Source of the DNA: an uncultured Bacteroidales bacterium
Lineage (GTDB): Bacteria; Bacteroidota; Bacteroidia; Bacteroidales; Paludibacteraceae
NCBI GenBank assembly: GCA_903911085.1
Contig: CAIWCC010000241.1
Coordinates: forward strand, 1-64,000
Reading direction: 5' to 3'
Length of the DNA stretch: 64,000 nucleotides
This document shows positions 15,707 to 24,104 of the stretch, one piece after another (within the stretch, counting starts at the first letter, position 1; each line of letters starts with the position of its first letter). The notes beneath the pieces are model-generated. The model was given only the letters and a program-made list of their open reading frames with translations, searched no databases and had not been told where the DNA came from. Made by a program: the position numbers and the translations under genes.

Positions 15707-17224
15707 TTATTTTGAAGCGTTCCAATCGTCAGTTCTAAAAGGCGATGCAGGAATACCTTCTTTATTAAAAAGATTGACAGCAGGAAAATCAGCCCAACCG
15801 TAGCGAACAGCCACTGGCTGTGGAACGTCTTTACAAGTTACAATCACATTGTTTTTAATGAGTTTCGCTTCAGCAAAATAGAACTTCTTATTTGCTCCAG
15901 CCATCACAAAACCTTTCAATGTGTCACCTTTTTGAGTTAATCCACCACCCAAATGGTTGAATTCCAGAATTGCTTTATCACCTTCAATTTTCAACGATTT
16001 GTAAGTTGGTCCGCAGTATTCAATATTTTTGCCATAAGCCAAATTGAGTGCTGCTTTCATTGCCCGTTCGCCTACCGGTTGTTTATTTTTGTAATGCACA
16101 TCACTTTCGGCCACATCCATTGTAATTACTAAAGCTGTATTTGAAATAGTCTGACAGGCTTTCAACTGTGCTTCTTGTACAATGGCAATGCCGCTTTTTT
16201 CGTTCGGATCAGTTTGTGTTTTTTTGTTGGGTGTGATTTGAAAAATAATAAAAGGCAAATCACTTCGCTTCCAATCATTTCTCCACAGTTTTATCATGGC
16301 AGGTAATAAGTCGTAATAGGTTTCTGCACGATTCACATAAGCGTTGGATTCCCCTTGGTACCAAGCAATTCCCTTAACTGCATACGGCACAAGCGGACAA
16401 ATTTCACCGTTGTAAATGGTAGTCGCACCTTTAAATTCGCTGGGCAAAACAGCAGGACGAGCGGGTGCTGGAAGTTTGTTTATTTTACAAGAATCAACAG
16501 CTTTTTGCCACGCATCACGTATGGGTTTTATCTCTAATTCCTTTTTGTCATATTCGGCTTTCATAGTTGCCAAATCCATGTATTTATCCTTAGCCGGCAT
16601 CGCATTCAATGCTTCCTGACTCATCCACGATTCAATTACCGTTCCACCAAAAGCAACATTGATAAAACCCACAGGCACATTCAGTTCTTTTTGCAATTTG
16701 CTCATAAACCAATATCCAACAGCCGAAAGCACTTTCGTTGTTTTAGGTTCCGATAAAACCCATTTGGCATTTACATTTTCTACTGGTTTAAGTTGCACAT
16801 TATGAGGCACATTGAAAATTCTCAATTGATTGTTGGTGCTGGCAGCACTGGCCTCTTCGCCACCAGTGGAGCGCGACAAAGCCCATTCCATATTGCTCTG
16901 TCCGCTGCAAATCCAAACTTCACCCACCAAAATATTTTTTATAACAATAGTATTTTTGCCAGAAACTTTCATTTCCTGAGCATTACTGTTTTCCTTCAAT
17001 GGTTTCAGTTTTACCATCCATTTTCCATTTTGGGTGACTGTAGAAATGGTTTGTCCAGCAAATTCAACTGTTACATTTTCACCATTGTCAGCCCATCCCC
17101 AAATTGGGACTTCCAAATTTCGTTGTAACACAACGTTATCGCTGAACAACGAATTAAGTGTTACGTTGGCAAACGAACTTGCTGTAATTAAGACAATTGC
17201 TATTAGTAGAATGATTTTTTTCAT
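15707..17224 (-). CDS. SASA-family O-acetylesterase (505 aa)
   Basis: A signal peptide covers residues 1-19. The domain layout equals that of the 511-aa paralogue: beta-sandwich (SLFSDNVVLQRNLEVPIWGW), then Ser110 in GEVWICSGQSNM, GIAWYQGESNA, and a predicted catalytic His in AESDVHYKNKQPVGERAM. It should deacetylate a plant-type glycan. It starts 5 bp after the SGNH esterase gene stop, so the two esterases are surely co-transcribed. Two SASA paralogues plus one SGNH enzyme in one operon point to several acetyl positions or to different sugar contexts. No T9SS domain or lipobox is present. Confidence 0.87.
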   Translation of the reverse strand: MKKIILLIAIVLITASSFANVTLNSLFSDNVVLQRNLEVPIWGWADNGENVTVEFAGQTISTVTQNGKWMVKLKPLKENSNAQEMKVSGKNTIVIKNILVGEVWICSGQSNMEWALSRSTGGEEASAASTNNQLRIFNVPHNVQLKPVENVNAKWVLSEPKTTKVLSAVGYWFMSKLQKELNVPVGFINVAFGGTVIESWMSQEALNAMPAKDKYMDLATMKAEYDKKELEIKPIRDAWQKAVDSCKINKLPAPARPAVLPSEFKGATTIYNGEICPLVPYAVKGIAWYQGESNAYVNRAETYYDLLPAMIKLWRNDWKRSDLPFIIFQITPNKKTQTDPNEKSGIAIVQEAQLKACQTISNTALVITMDVAESDVHYKNKQPVGERAMKAALNLAYGKNIEYCGPTYKSLKIEGDKAILEFNHLGGGLTQKGDTLKGFVMAGANKKFYFAEAKLIKNNVIVTCKDVPQPVAVRYGWADFPAVNLFNKEGIPASPFRTDDWNASK

Positions 17225-17229
17225 ATTTA

Positions 17230-18759
17230 TTAATTGACAATATTTTTAAATGATTTGTATTGAGCATTACCTGAAATCAATACCGTATAAACTCCTTTTG
17301 GAAGTAAATCTGAACTAAAATTTTGATTGATAAATTTTTTTCGACAAACAATTTTACCATTTGCATCAAAAATACTTATTACTGAAGTTGAATCTGGTTG
17401 AATTTTGGATTTTAAAACAATTCTGTTTTCGTTTGAAAAACACAGATACTCTGTTGAATTATCAGAAACAGCATTCAAAGCGGTTGGTGTATCAATTGTA
17501 CCAACAATCATTATATGACTAAAAATCAAATTGTTGAAACAATATTTTGCTGGATTAGCAGCAATATCGGTTGCCGTTCGTACTGTCGTCTTTTGAGCGA
17601 TTGTCATTGTGTCGGTCGACGGATAAACTTTAAAAGTGTGTTTGCCCTGCGCTAAATCAATGGTTTTGGATTGTTGACGGTAATACGAGCAATAATAATC
17701 AAAAGCAGTTTGCGGATATGCAACCTTATCAATTTCAATTACATACTTGCCCGCAGTAGGACCAATAATCAAAGCTAACCCAATTTTATTTCCAGTAAAA
17801 TTAAAACTGTAACTTGCATTAGGGTTTTCGGAACAAACATAATTGTCGTGCGTTGATGCAGAAACATAGGTATCCATAAAATCGTAAATTCCTTTTTTAT
17901 CCACCCAAGTCATTCCATTATTTTGAGTTTTGGAAATAGCAATCATATTTGCTAGTTCATAATTGTTTGCCACAATAGAAGTTGGAATTGTAAGAATAAA
18001 AGTACCTTTTACATTTTCCATTTTAGCAAGCGAACGGGATATAATTTTGGTGTAAAAATTATGACCAAATACAGTTGGGTGCGTATTGTCGCCAGTGAAA
18101 ACATATTGTCCCTGAGCATTTTTCTCATTTTTAGTATTAGTAATTGGCGTGTACCACGAAACAGTATCAGATTTGATGGCATGATAAGTTTCCAGTCCCA
18201 TAAATACCGAAGGAATTTTATAATAACTTGCAATTGAATCGTGTTTGGATGCAGTCATATTCATTTTTCCGGCTGCAATATCCGTTAAATGAGCAGCCGC
18301 TACGGTATATATCATGCAAATATCAGTTTTAGGATTTTTACTCCAGATTTTTCGAAACAAGCCTTCAATACTTTTTTCAATTTCTGGGTCAGTACCACTA
18401 TCATTTACTGCAAACTCTATGAAAATGAGGTCATAATTACTTTTAACAAGTAAATCTTTTTCAATTCTGAAAACCCCATAAGTTGAATTTGTACCACCAA
18501 TAGCGGCATTTACCTGAACTATTTTATTGTTTGAATAGCGGGTTTTCAACCAATTCATAATATTATCGCGCCAACCGATTGCATTGGTAATACTTCCTCC
18601 GAAAAAACCAACTTTGACAGAATCACCCGCCGTAACTTTTGCAAAAAAGTTGGGTAAACCCTGACGCTGACTAAACTCGGTTGTATCGCGCAAAGGCCAG
18701 GCAGCAAATACATTGGCGGTAAAAAGTAAAATTGATAGAAAAGTGTATATTTTTTTCAT
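17230..18759 (-). CDS. SGNH/GDSL-type esterase with T9SS sorting domain (509 aa)
   Basis: Signal peptide residues 1-19. SGNH blocks are clear: Ser56 in FFGGSITN (block I), G89 in NAAIGGTNST (block II), N119 in FIEFAVNDSG (block III), and D224/H227 in GDNTHPTVFGH (block V). Residues about 265-400 form a beta-sandwich-like domain. The C-terminal 75 residues (SKIQPDSTSVISIFDANGKIV, LLPKGVYTVLISG) are a type A T9SS domain, so it is probably surface-exposed while the SASA enzymes act in the periplasm. It starts 43 bp after the upstream gene and lies 5 bp before the SASA gene. The likely role is deacetylation of the intact polymer outside the cell. Confidence 0.83.
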   Translation of the reverse strand: MKKIYTFLSILLFTANVFAAWPLRDTTEFSQRQGLPNFFAKVTAGDSVKVGFFGGSITNAIGWRDNIMNWLKTRYSNNKIVQVNAAIGGTNSTYGVFRIEKDLLVKSNYDLIFIEFAVNDSGTDPEIEKSIEGLFRKIWSKNPKTDICMIYTVAAAHLTDIAAGKMNMTASKHDSIASYYKIPSVFMGLETYHAIKSDTVSWYTPITNTKNEKNAQGQYVFTGDNTHPTVFGHNFYTKIISRSLAKMENVKGTFILTIPTSIVANNYELANMIAISKTQNNGMTWVDKKGIYDFMDTYVSASTHDNYVCSENPNASYSFNFTGNKIGLALIIGPTAGKYVIEIDKVAYPQTAFDYYCSYYRQQSKTIDLAQGKHTFKVYPSTDTMTIAQKTTVRTATDIAANPAKYCFNNLIFSHIMIVGTIDTPTALNAVSDNSTEYLCFSNENRIVLKSKIQPDSTSVISIFDANGKIVCRKKFINQNFSSDLLPKGVYTVLISGNAQYKSFKNIVN

Positions 18760-18802
18760 AAGAAGCGCTCGTAGGGAAAATTAGATTGATTGGTATTGAT
18801 TT

Positions 18803-20212
18803 TTATTGATATACTGATAACTTTTGAGTTTTTAAAACTCCATCCTTATCAATTTTAATTAAGTATAAACCATTTAATAACATGGAAACATCAATTTTTG
18901 TAATGCTGTCCGCACATTTTATTTTCTGAACTATTTTACCTGAAATATTTATGATTGACAAAATGGAATTTTCTGTATTTTTAATAACTAAAAAATCGTT
19001 TGCCGGATTTGGATAAAGTATTAAATCACTCTGTTCAACTTTCTCATCATTTATTCCTGTGATAGGTGGCAAAGTTTGATCAGTTGATACTTTCAATTTA
19101 CCGTTTACATCAACCATCATTTTCACAATACCTGTTCGTTCGCGCCATGGTGCAGCATCATCGTTTCCAAACATTGTAGCCCACAAATTGCCTTGTGTAT
19201 CAGTAAAGTAAGTAGAATTTCCACCACAAGGTAAAGCCTCGTGCCAGTCATGGAAATTTCCTTTCAGGCTATCGGCAATACCAACATAACTGCTGAATCG
19301 GTTATTAGTGTCCATTGTATTGGTTGTGGAAAGATAATATTTGCCATTTGCTTTGAATAATTGTCCTGAATTCATCAATTCGTAATACAATTTGTATTTA
19401 TTTATTGAATCGTTGAAAATTGTCGTTTTAGTTAAATCTGAATCTAAAACCACATTGTTGTACGGACCTTCGGGTTTTCCAGTGGAACTTTTAATTAATC
19501 GGCTTCCCATTATCGGATTGCCAAACGAGATGTAATAATTCCCTTCGAGATAATAAATTTTTGTATTCCAAACAGCTCTAAACTGCTGATTATAAAATGA
19601 GTTCCAAGTTTTATCAGTTGTGGCAGCATCATTTTCAAAACTCCAAACCAAACCGATATACGTCCAGTTTTTCAAATCAACTGAACGCCAGAGATTCACG
19701 CCCTCATTATGATAATAAACAGAATTATCGGACATGACTCCAACCAGATAATAGGCATTATCGGTACCAGTGCAAATGCTCACATCGCGAAGTGAAACGT
19801 TGGGAATCAAAGTTGTAATATTTGGAATTAATTTTGAAGTTACAGCCGCATTGGTAGTGGTTTCTAGCACCAACGCAGTCTTCACATTTATTGCTTGCGA
19901 AACTGTTGATGAACCTTGAGAATCGTAAGCCATTGCCTTCAGGGTATTTGTACCAACTGAAAAATTGCGGGTATTCCACAAATAACTGTATGGATAAGTT
20001 AAATCTTTGTTTACAAGTAAGTTATCAATATAAAATTCAACTTTGGAAATAGGTAAAGTAGAAGTGGCACTGACTGAAAAACTGATTGCACCACGCACCA
20101 CCCAACCTGAATCGGGTGTAAGGTATGGACTAATAAGTTTCAATGTCGGAGCAGAATAAACTGACAATGAATAGATTGATATTACAATTACAAGAAGAAT
20201 AATATTTTTCAT
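18803..20212 (-). CDS. Ig-like plus five-blade propeller (GH43-type) T9SS protein (469 aa)
   Basis: The ATG at 20212 (MKNIILLVIVISIYS) gives a signal peptide and leaves 13 bp to the upstream stop; the longer frame would overlap it. Residues about 20-115 form a bacterial Ig-like domain (KLISPYLTPDSG, VEFYIDNLLV, GTNTLKAMAYDSQG). Residues about 125-380 look like a beta-propeller of the GH43/GH32 type (ISICTGTDNAYYLVG-like start, LWRSVDLKNWTYIG, YNNVVLDSDLTKT). A type A T9SS domain ends the protein. The acidic triad of GH43 is not obvious, so carbohydrate binding without hydrolysis is possible. Confidence 0.65.
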   Translation of the reverse strand: MKNIILLVIVISIYSLSVYSAPTLKLISPYLTPDSGWVVRGAISFSVSATSTLPISKVEFYIDNLLVNKDLTYPYSYLWNTRNFSVGTNTLKAMAYDSQGSSTVSQAINVKTALVLETTTNAAVTSKLIPNITTLIPNVSLRDVSICTGTDNAYYLVGVMSDNSVYYHNEGVNLWRSVDLKNWTYIGLVWSFENDAATTDKTWNSFYNQQFRAVWNTKIYYLEGNYYISFGNPIMGSRLIKSSTGKPEGPYNNVVLDSDLTKTTIFNDSINKYKLYYELMNSGQLFKANGKYYLSTTNTMDTNNRFSSYVGIADSLKGNFHDWHEALPCGGNSTYFTDTQGNLWATMFGNDDAAPWRERTGIVKMMVDVNGKLKVSTDQTLPPITGINDEKVEQSDLILYPNPANDFLVIKNTENSILSIINISGKIVQKIKCADSITKIDVSMLLNGLYLIKIDKDGVLKTQKLSVYQ

Positions 20213-20225
20213 TTTATGGTTATAA

Positions 20226-22526
20226 TTATGGATGAATTGGATCTTCGGCCCATGGGTCACCAGCTGCACCACGATTGGCTAATCCTCCTACTTCGGCACG
20301 TGTAACAACTCTAACGCGGTAATCGTCAATAGCTAAACCCATTAACGGAAAAGCTGTATTCAAATCGGGAAATTTAGCAAGAATTGTTGCATTATTTGAA
20401 CGCAAATCCATGTTGGCATAATTGTAAAAACCAGCAGAAGCAACAGAAGCAATGGCAACATTATTGGCAATGGTAACTGTGCCATGAGCAGGTTTACTGA
20501 ATCCTTTTGAATTTACTTCCACATTATCAATCAGTTTACTTCCATTCGGATATTCGGGTCGCCAAAGTGAATCGAGTGTACAACTCCACAACGGGTCAGA
20601 TGTGGGATAACCGTATTTGGTCATAAGTTGTGTTCCAAACGATAGCCACGGTTCTGCAGTGGGATTAATAGCCCGAACTCGACCGCCATACGAAGCAGCA
20701 GAAACAAAATAGAAACGACTAATGCCACGATCGTCGATACTTGCCGATTTAATTCCGTCCACAATCAAACAGTTTCGACCAATTACATGATGTCCACCAC
20801 CAGTTAGAAAAGGACTTAAACTATTGTGAACTATATTATTGAAGTAATTAAATCCACTAGTTCCATCATCGGTATAAAGTCCATTAGAGCGGTTGTTATG
20901 GTGCAAAAAGTTATATTTTATTTCATTGCCATAACAAGTCCAACCGCCATAATTGTAGAAACCACCATTGTCGGATTCTTTGAGTGCAATATTGTGAATT
21001 TCGTTGTATTCAAACGTACAATTTACAATCAAATTGGTGGTAACTCCTCCAGCTGGAATATCGTGAATGAGATTGTGTGCTAAGTAAATACCCACACATT
21101 GATCCATTTTTATGGCAAAATTTGAAGATAGCTTTCCTGTGTGATGAATGTGATTATTAACAATAGATATATTCGATGAAGTAAGTGTAAGACGATTGCC
21201 GCAACTAGCCAAATTAATAGCAATAGCACCTGTTTCGTAAATATTATTTCCTTGATAAACGTTGTAACTTCCACCTGAATCATTAATTCCATTCGCACCA
21301 ACATTTCGGATGGTACAACCGCCGACAAATAGGTTGGAAGAAGTAGTGAAATCAAAACCATTTCCCTGACCACCTTCAATTGTCAAGCCAATGAAACGAA
21401 GATACGATACACTTGTACATTTAATAACCGGCAATGAATTATCGGCAAAATAGGAATCAACTTTAGTCAAATCTTTGGATGGATAATAATATAGCATTTT
21501 GTCCATAAAATCGTAAGCCCACTCTCCTATCGAGTCAATTTCGTCAAGATAATTGATAGCACACCATTTTTCTTTACCATCGCCAATGCGATATGTACCA
21601 GCAACATCGGCATTTGCCGTGTACTTGCTGCCCATTCCGCCTGATGCATTCACCGCCAATTTTATCCAATTACTTGTGGTATTTACATCAGCAACACGTA
21701 CAGTTATTGGCGACCATGGCACTCTCCAAAAACCTTTTAACCATAAATTATGACCACTTGCAATTGACTTTTTCCATCGTTGAGCACGATTAGTACCATC
21801 CAAATCCAATTCGTTCGTTGAATTGCCATCCGTTGGCTTTCCGCCTGGTCCATAATAAAAAGATTGCACATCCTTTGAACCATTGCAACTTGTCCAACTT
21901 GGATCATTTAAATTACGAATATTCTCGTTCAAATTTGGCCACTGCGATATTGGTTGACGCTGATTATCAACCATAAAATCGAAAATACTCCACGAAGCAG
22001 TAAAACTATCAGCAAAAGTGTTAGTGTTTAAAACACCCATTGCTGCAATATCAATTTGTCGTAAATTATCAGGATTTACTTTGGGATGAACGCGCAATCG
22101 AGCATTTACACTTAATAGTTTCCAATTGGCAGCAGCAATTTGTTTTCCGGTAAATAAAGCAACATATTCGTTGTTGTAAGCCCGATAAATTATGGGTTTG
22201 TCCGCAGTTCCGTTATCTGCTGATGTGAATGCTAGTGGTGACATTTGGTAGCGACCGCCCCGAATCCAAACGGTAATTCCATTTACAGGTAGTCCAGATG
22301 TAGTTTTCAACGCACGAATATATGTTTGAGCTTTCGTCAATGTTTTGAAAGGCGTATTTATAGAACCATCATAATTATCAGCTCCAGTAGTGGCAACATA
22401 GAGATTCAAACCAGTAGTAATCGTCGGTCCCCAGCCTAGTTCTGGTAAGGCTGCTTTTGCAATAAGGCTAATATTGATTAGCAGAATGCAGAGAACAACA
22501 GCACGTATTTTTTTTAAAAATTTCAT
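20226..22526 (-). CDS. Secreted right-handed beta-helix enzyme, GH141-like (766 aa)
   Basis: Signal peptide residues 1-25 (ends AKA). The N-terminus (LYVATTGADNYDGSINTPFK, TLTKAQTYIRA), the ITVWIRGGRYQMS strand and the NLWLKGFWRVPWSP segment match the 716-aa paralogue. Helix turns follow from about residue 380 to 600 (LRFIGLTIEGGQGNGFD, NVYQGNNIYETGAI, GIYLAHNLIHDIPAGG). It is first in the run of seven genes ending at 9780. A 348-bp MITE-like element starts 98 bp upstream of its ATG, where the promoter of the operon should be. The C-terminal residues lack T9SS features. Activity on a pectin-like polymer is inferred from relatives and neighbours. Confidence 0.75.
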   Translation of the reverse strand: MKFLKKIRAVVLCILLINISLIAKAALPELGWGPTITTGLNLYVATTGADNYDGSINTPFKTLTKAQTYIRALKTTSGLPVNGITVWIRGGRYQMSPLAFTSADNGTADKPIIYRAYNNEYVALFTGKQIAAANWKLLSVNARLRVHPKVNPDNLRQIDIAAMGVLNTNTFADSFTASWSIFDFMVDNQRQPISQWPNLNENIRNLNDPSWTSCNGSKDVQSFYYGPGGKPTDGNSTNELDLDGTNRAQRWKKSIASGHNLWLKGFWRVPWSPITVRVADVNTTSNWIKLAVNASGGMGSKYTANADVAGTYRIGDGKEKWCAINYLDEIDSIGEWAYDFMDKMLYYYPSKDLTKVDSYFADNSLPVIKCTSVSYLRFIGLTIEGGQGNGFDFTTSSNLFVGGCTIRNVGANGINDSGGSYNVYQGNNIYETGAIAINLASCGNRLTLTSSNISIVNNHIHHTGKLSSNFAIKMDQCVGIYLAHNLIHDIPAGGVTTNLIVNCTFEYNEIHNIALKESDNGGFYNYGGWTCYGNEIKYNFLHHNNRSNGLYTDDGTSGFNYFNNIVHNSLSPFLTGGGHHVIGRNCLIVDGIKSASIDDRGISRFYFVSAASYGGRVRAINPTAEPWLSFGTQLMTKYGYPTSDPLWSCTLDSLWRPEYPNGSKLIDNVEVNSKGFSKPAHGTVTIANNVAIASVASAGFYNYANMDLRSNNATILAKFPDLNTAFPLMGLAIDDYRVRVVTRAEVGGLANRGAAGDPWAEDPIHP

Positions 22527-22623
22527 TTTTTTTATTTTGGAGAATTCACCGATTTACAATTACCTAGATTCAATAAGACTAATTTTCTTCCTTCAAATTG
22601 TTATTTAAGTAAGTGGAAGTAAA

Positions 22624-22971
22624 TAGGGTCTGCTGAAAATTCATTACTCTGCTTAATATCAGCTATATAAATTCCATTTTTAAAATTTATATGCAAGCAA
22701 TTTTCAATATATATAATTATATCCATGCATTAAATTTAACATGTTCTCAACAAAGAACTCTGAAAGAGTTTAATATGATTAGCCATGGGAGGTAACCCAT
22801 GGATTAAAATGTATGCGTATAAAAACTCTGAAAGAGTTTAATTTCAATTGATTGATGATATTGAACTCCTTGAGAGTTCTGCCTTATGAATACATTTCAT
22901 CCCTGAATTTCATTCGGGGCTAATCAAATTAAACCACTTCGTGGTTGTAAATAGTTTTTCAGCAGACCCTA
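22624..22971. mobile_element. MITE-like element of 348 bp with 16-bp perfect inverted ends
   Basis: The left end TAGGGTCTGCTGAAAA (22624-22639) is the exact complement of the right end (22956-22971). AAAT occurs on both sides (22621-22624 and 22971-22974) and may be a 4-bp target duplication. Inside are two copies of AACTCTGAAAGAGTTT (near 22758 and 22824), a CCATGGG/CCCATGG hairpin, GAACTC/GAGTTC, CCCTGAAT/ATTCGGGG and ACCAC-TTC-GTGGT. There is no ORF, so it would need a transposase in trans. It is inserted 98 bp upstream of a nine-gene degradation locus and may interrupt or supply its promoter. Confidence 0.7.
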
Positions 22972-22995
22972 AATAATGTCATATTTATTGTAAAA

Positions 22996-23240
22996 GAAAA
23001 AGAATGGAACGCTGATAAACGCTGATTGAGCGGATAAAAAAACGGATTTTAATTATCTCCCGTTGGTCGATGACCGTTGGTTCCGATAAATCGGAATCGA
23101 AGATCAACGTGGCTAATGATTTTCAGTACTTTAGGTATTTTTAGTCATGTTTACATGACTGAAATCAGTTCTCAATCCGTTTAAATATTATCCGTAATTA
23201 TCCGCTTGATCCGTCAAATCCTCGTAATATTCTTTTTTAT
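22996..23240. repeat. Bacteroidota-type repeat with imperfect inverted ends (about 245 bp)
   Basis: The left part has GGAACGCTGATAAACGCTGA, then GAGCGGAT and ACGGATT. The right part holds AATCCG, TTATCCG, TTATCCGCTTGATCCGTCAA and CTCGTAATATTC, which is the approximate complement. Internal CCGTTGG direct repeats and a CAGTCATGT-type hairpin are present. No ORF. Confidence 0.55.
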
Positions 23241-23298
23241 TTATTCGACATTATATTTTGTCCATTACTTAGTTGAATAATTTAACAACAAATGTAAA

Positions 23299-23375
23299 AC
23301 CTGCCTACCGTCAAGTAGAATCGGATAGTAGGCAGGTATAAAACCCCTAAAGGGGAACTAAGCAAGTATTGATTA
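23299..23375. repeat. ACCTGCCTAC palindrome followed by CCCCTAAAGGGG repeat (empty site)
   Basis: ACCTGCCTAC (23299-23308) pairs with GTAGGCAGGT (23328-23337). Next comes ACCCCTAAAGGGGAACTAAG and CAAGTATTGATTAC. Read on the minus strand, the latter is the uninterrupted version of the site that carries the MITE-like element at 9.5-9.75 kb. Confidence 0.65.
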
Positions 23376-23454
23376 CAAACAATTTTGAAATAAATCGAAA
23401 ATAGTAATAATTTTATTTCAAGTATTTCTGGAGTGAAATGGTATCAGTAAGATT

Positions 23455-24081
23455 TTATTTTTTAGGAGCCAAAACTACACCGTCTATCCAAAAAGTTTTT
23501 GGAAATGGACCAACAGGCAATGCTTTGAAATTGTTTGGACGAATAGAAACGCGTATTTCTGCCAATTCTTCAGCTGTCCAATCATTAATATCAACTGTAA
23601 ATTTAAACTGTTGCCAATCGGTAGATGTTGTAAAACCAGCTGTATAAGGTGCAGCACCATTATTGGAGTTTGGTTGTGTTGCTTTAAGTAAATCGACTGT
23701 AATTGGATTAGCTCCATCCGATTTAGCCCAAAATGACACTTCGTAAATTCCAGCAGTTACACCAGTAATTGATTGGAATAACTTGATATCATTACGATTG
23801 GTTTGCTTTGTAATAATAATTTGTAATGAATTAACTCCAGATTTTTTTACTGTACTCACTATTTCGGAAGAACCCAAAGCACACGAATCGGGACAAGCAC
23901 CTTTTGCAAAAGTTAATTGCCATTTGCCTGATTTACCAGTAACTTTACCCCCATTATAAACTACATAATTCTTTGTTCCAGTTTTGATTATCTCAAAACC
24001 ACCATCTTGTAATAAATTGTCCTGTGCAAAAAGTGTTGAAGCGGATAATATTAATGCCGCTATGATCATGTTTTTTTTCAT
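23455..24081 (-). CDS. Secreted carbohydrate-binding-like protein (208 aa)
   Basis: Signal peptide residues 1-19 (ends LFAQ). The mature part is a single jelly-roll: DNLLQDGGFEI at the start, SLQIIITKQTNRNDIKLFQSI-like strands, GIYEVSFWAKSDG and WQQFKFTVDINDWTAEELAE. This pattern is typical of CBM4/9-like domains. C67 and C71 may form a disulphide. It has no catalytic domain, lipobox or T9SS tail. It starts 23 bp after the 604-aa T9SS gene and is probably expressed from that promoter, hence under the shared operator. A glycan-binding role is likely; the ligand is unknown. Confidence 0.7.
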   Translation of the reverse strand: MKKNMIIAALILSASTLFAQDNLLQDGGFEIIKTGTKNYVVYNGGKVTGKSGKWQLTFAKGACPDSCALGSSEIVSTVKKSGVNSLQIIITKQTNRNDIKLFQSITGVTAGIYEVSFWAKSDGANPITVDLLKATQPNSNNGAAPYTAGFTTSTDWQQFKFTVDINDWTAEELAEIRVSIRPNNFKALPVGPFPKTFWIDGVVLAPKK

Positions 24082-24104
24082 TGGTGTATTTTTTTAGTTG
24101 ATTT

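Noticed and set aside
22527..22623. Shared operator upstream of the 766-aa gene
   Set aside because: Neither arm of the 10-12-10 motif nor a full TAnnTTTG box is found here or just beyond the inserted element.
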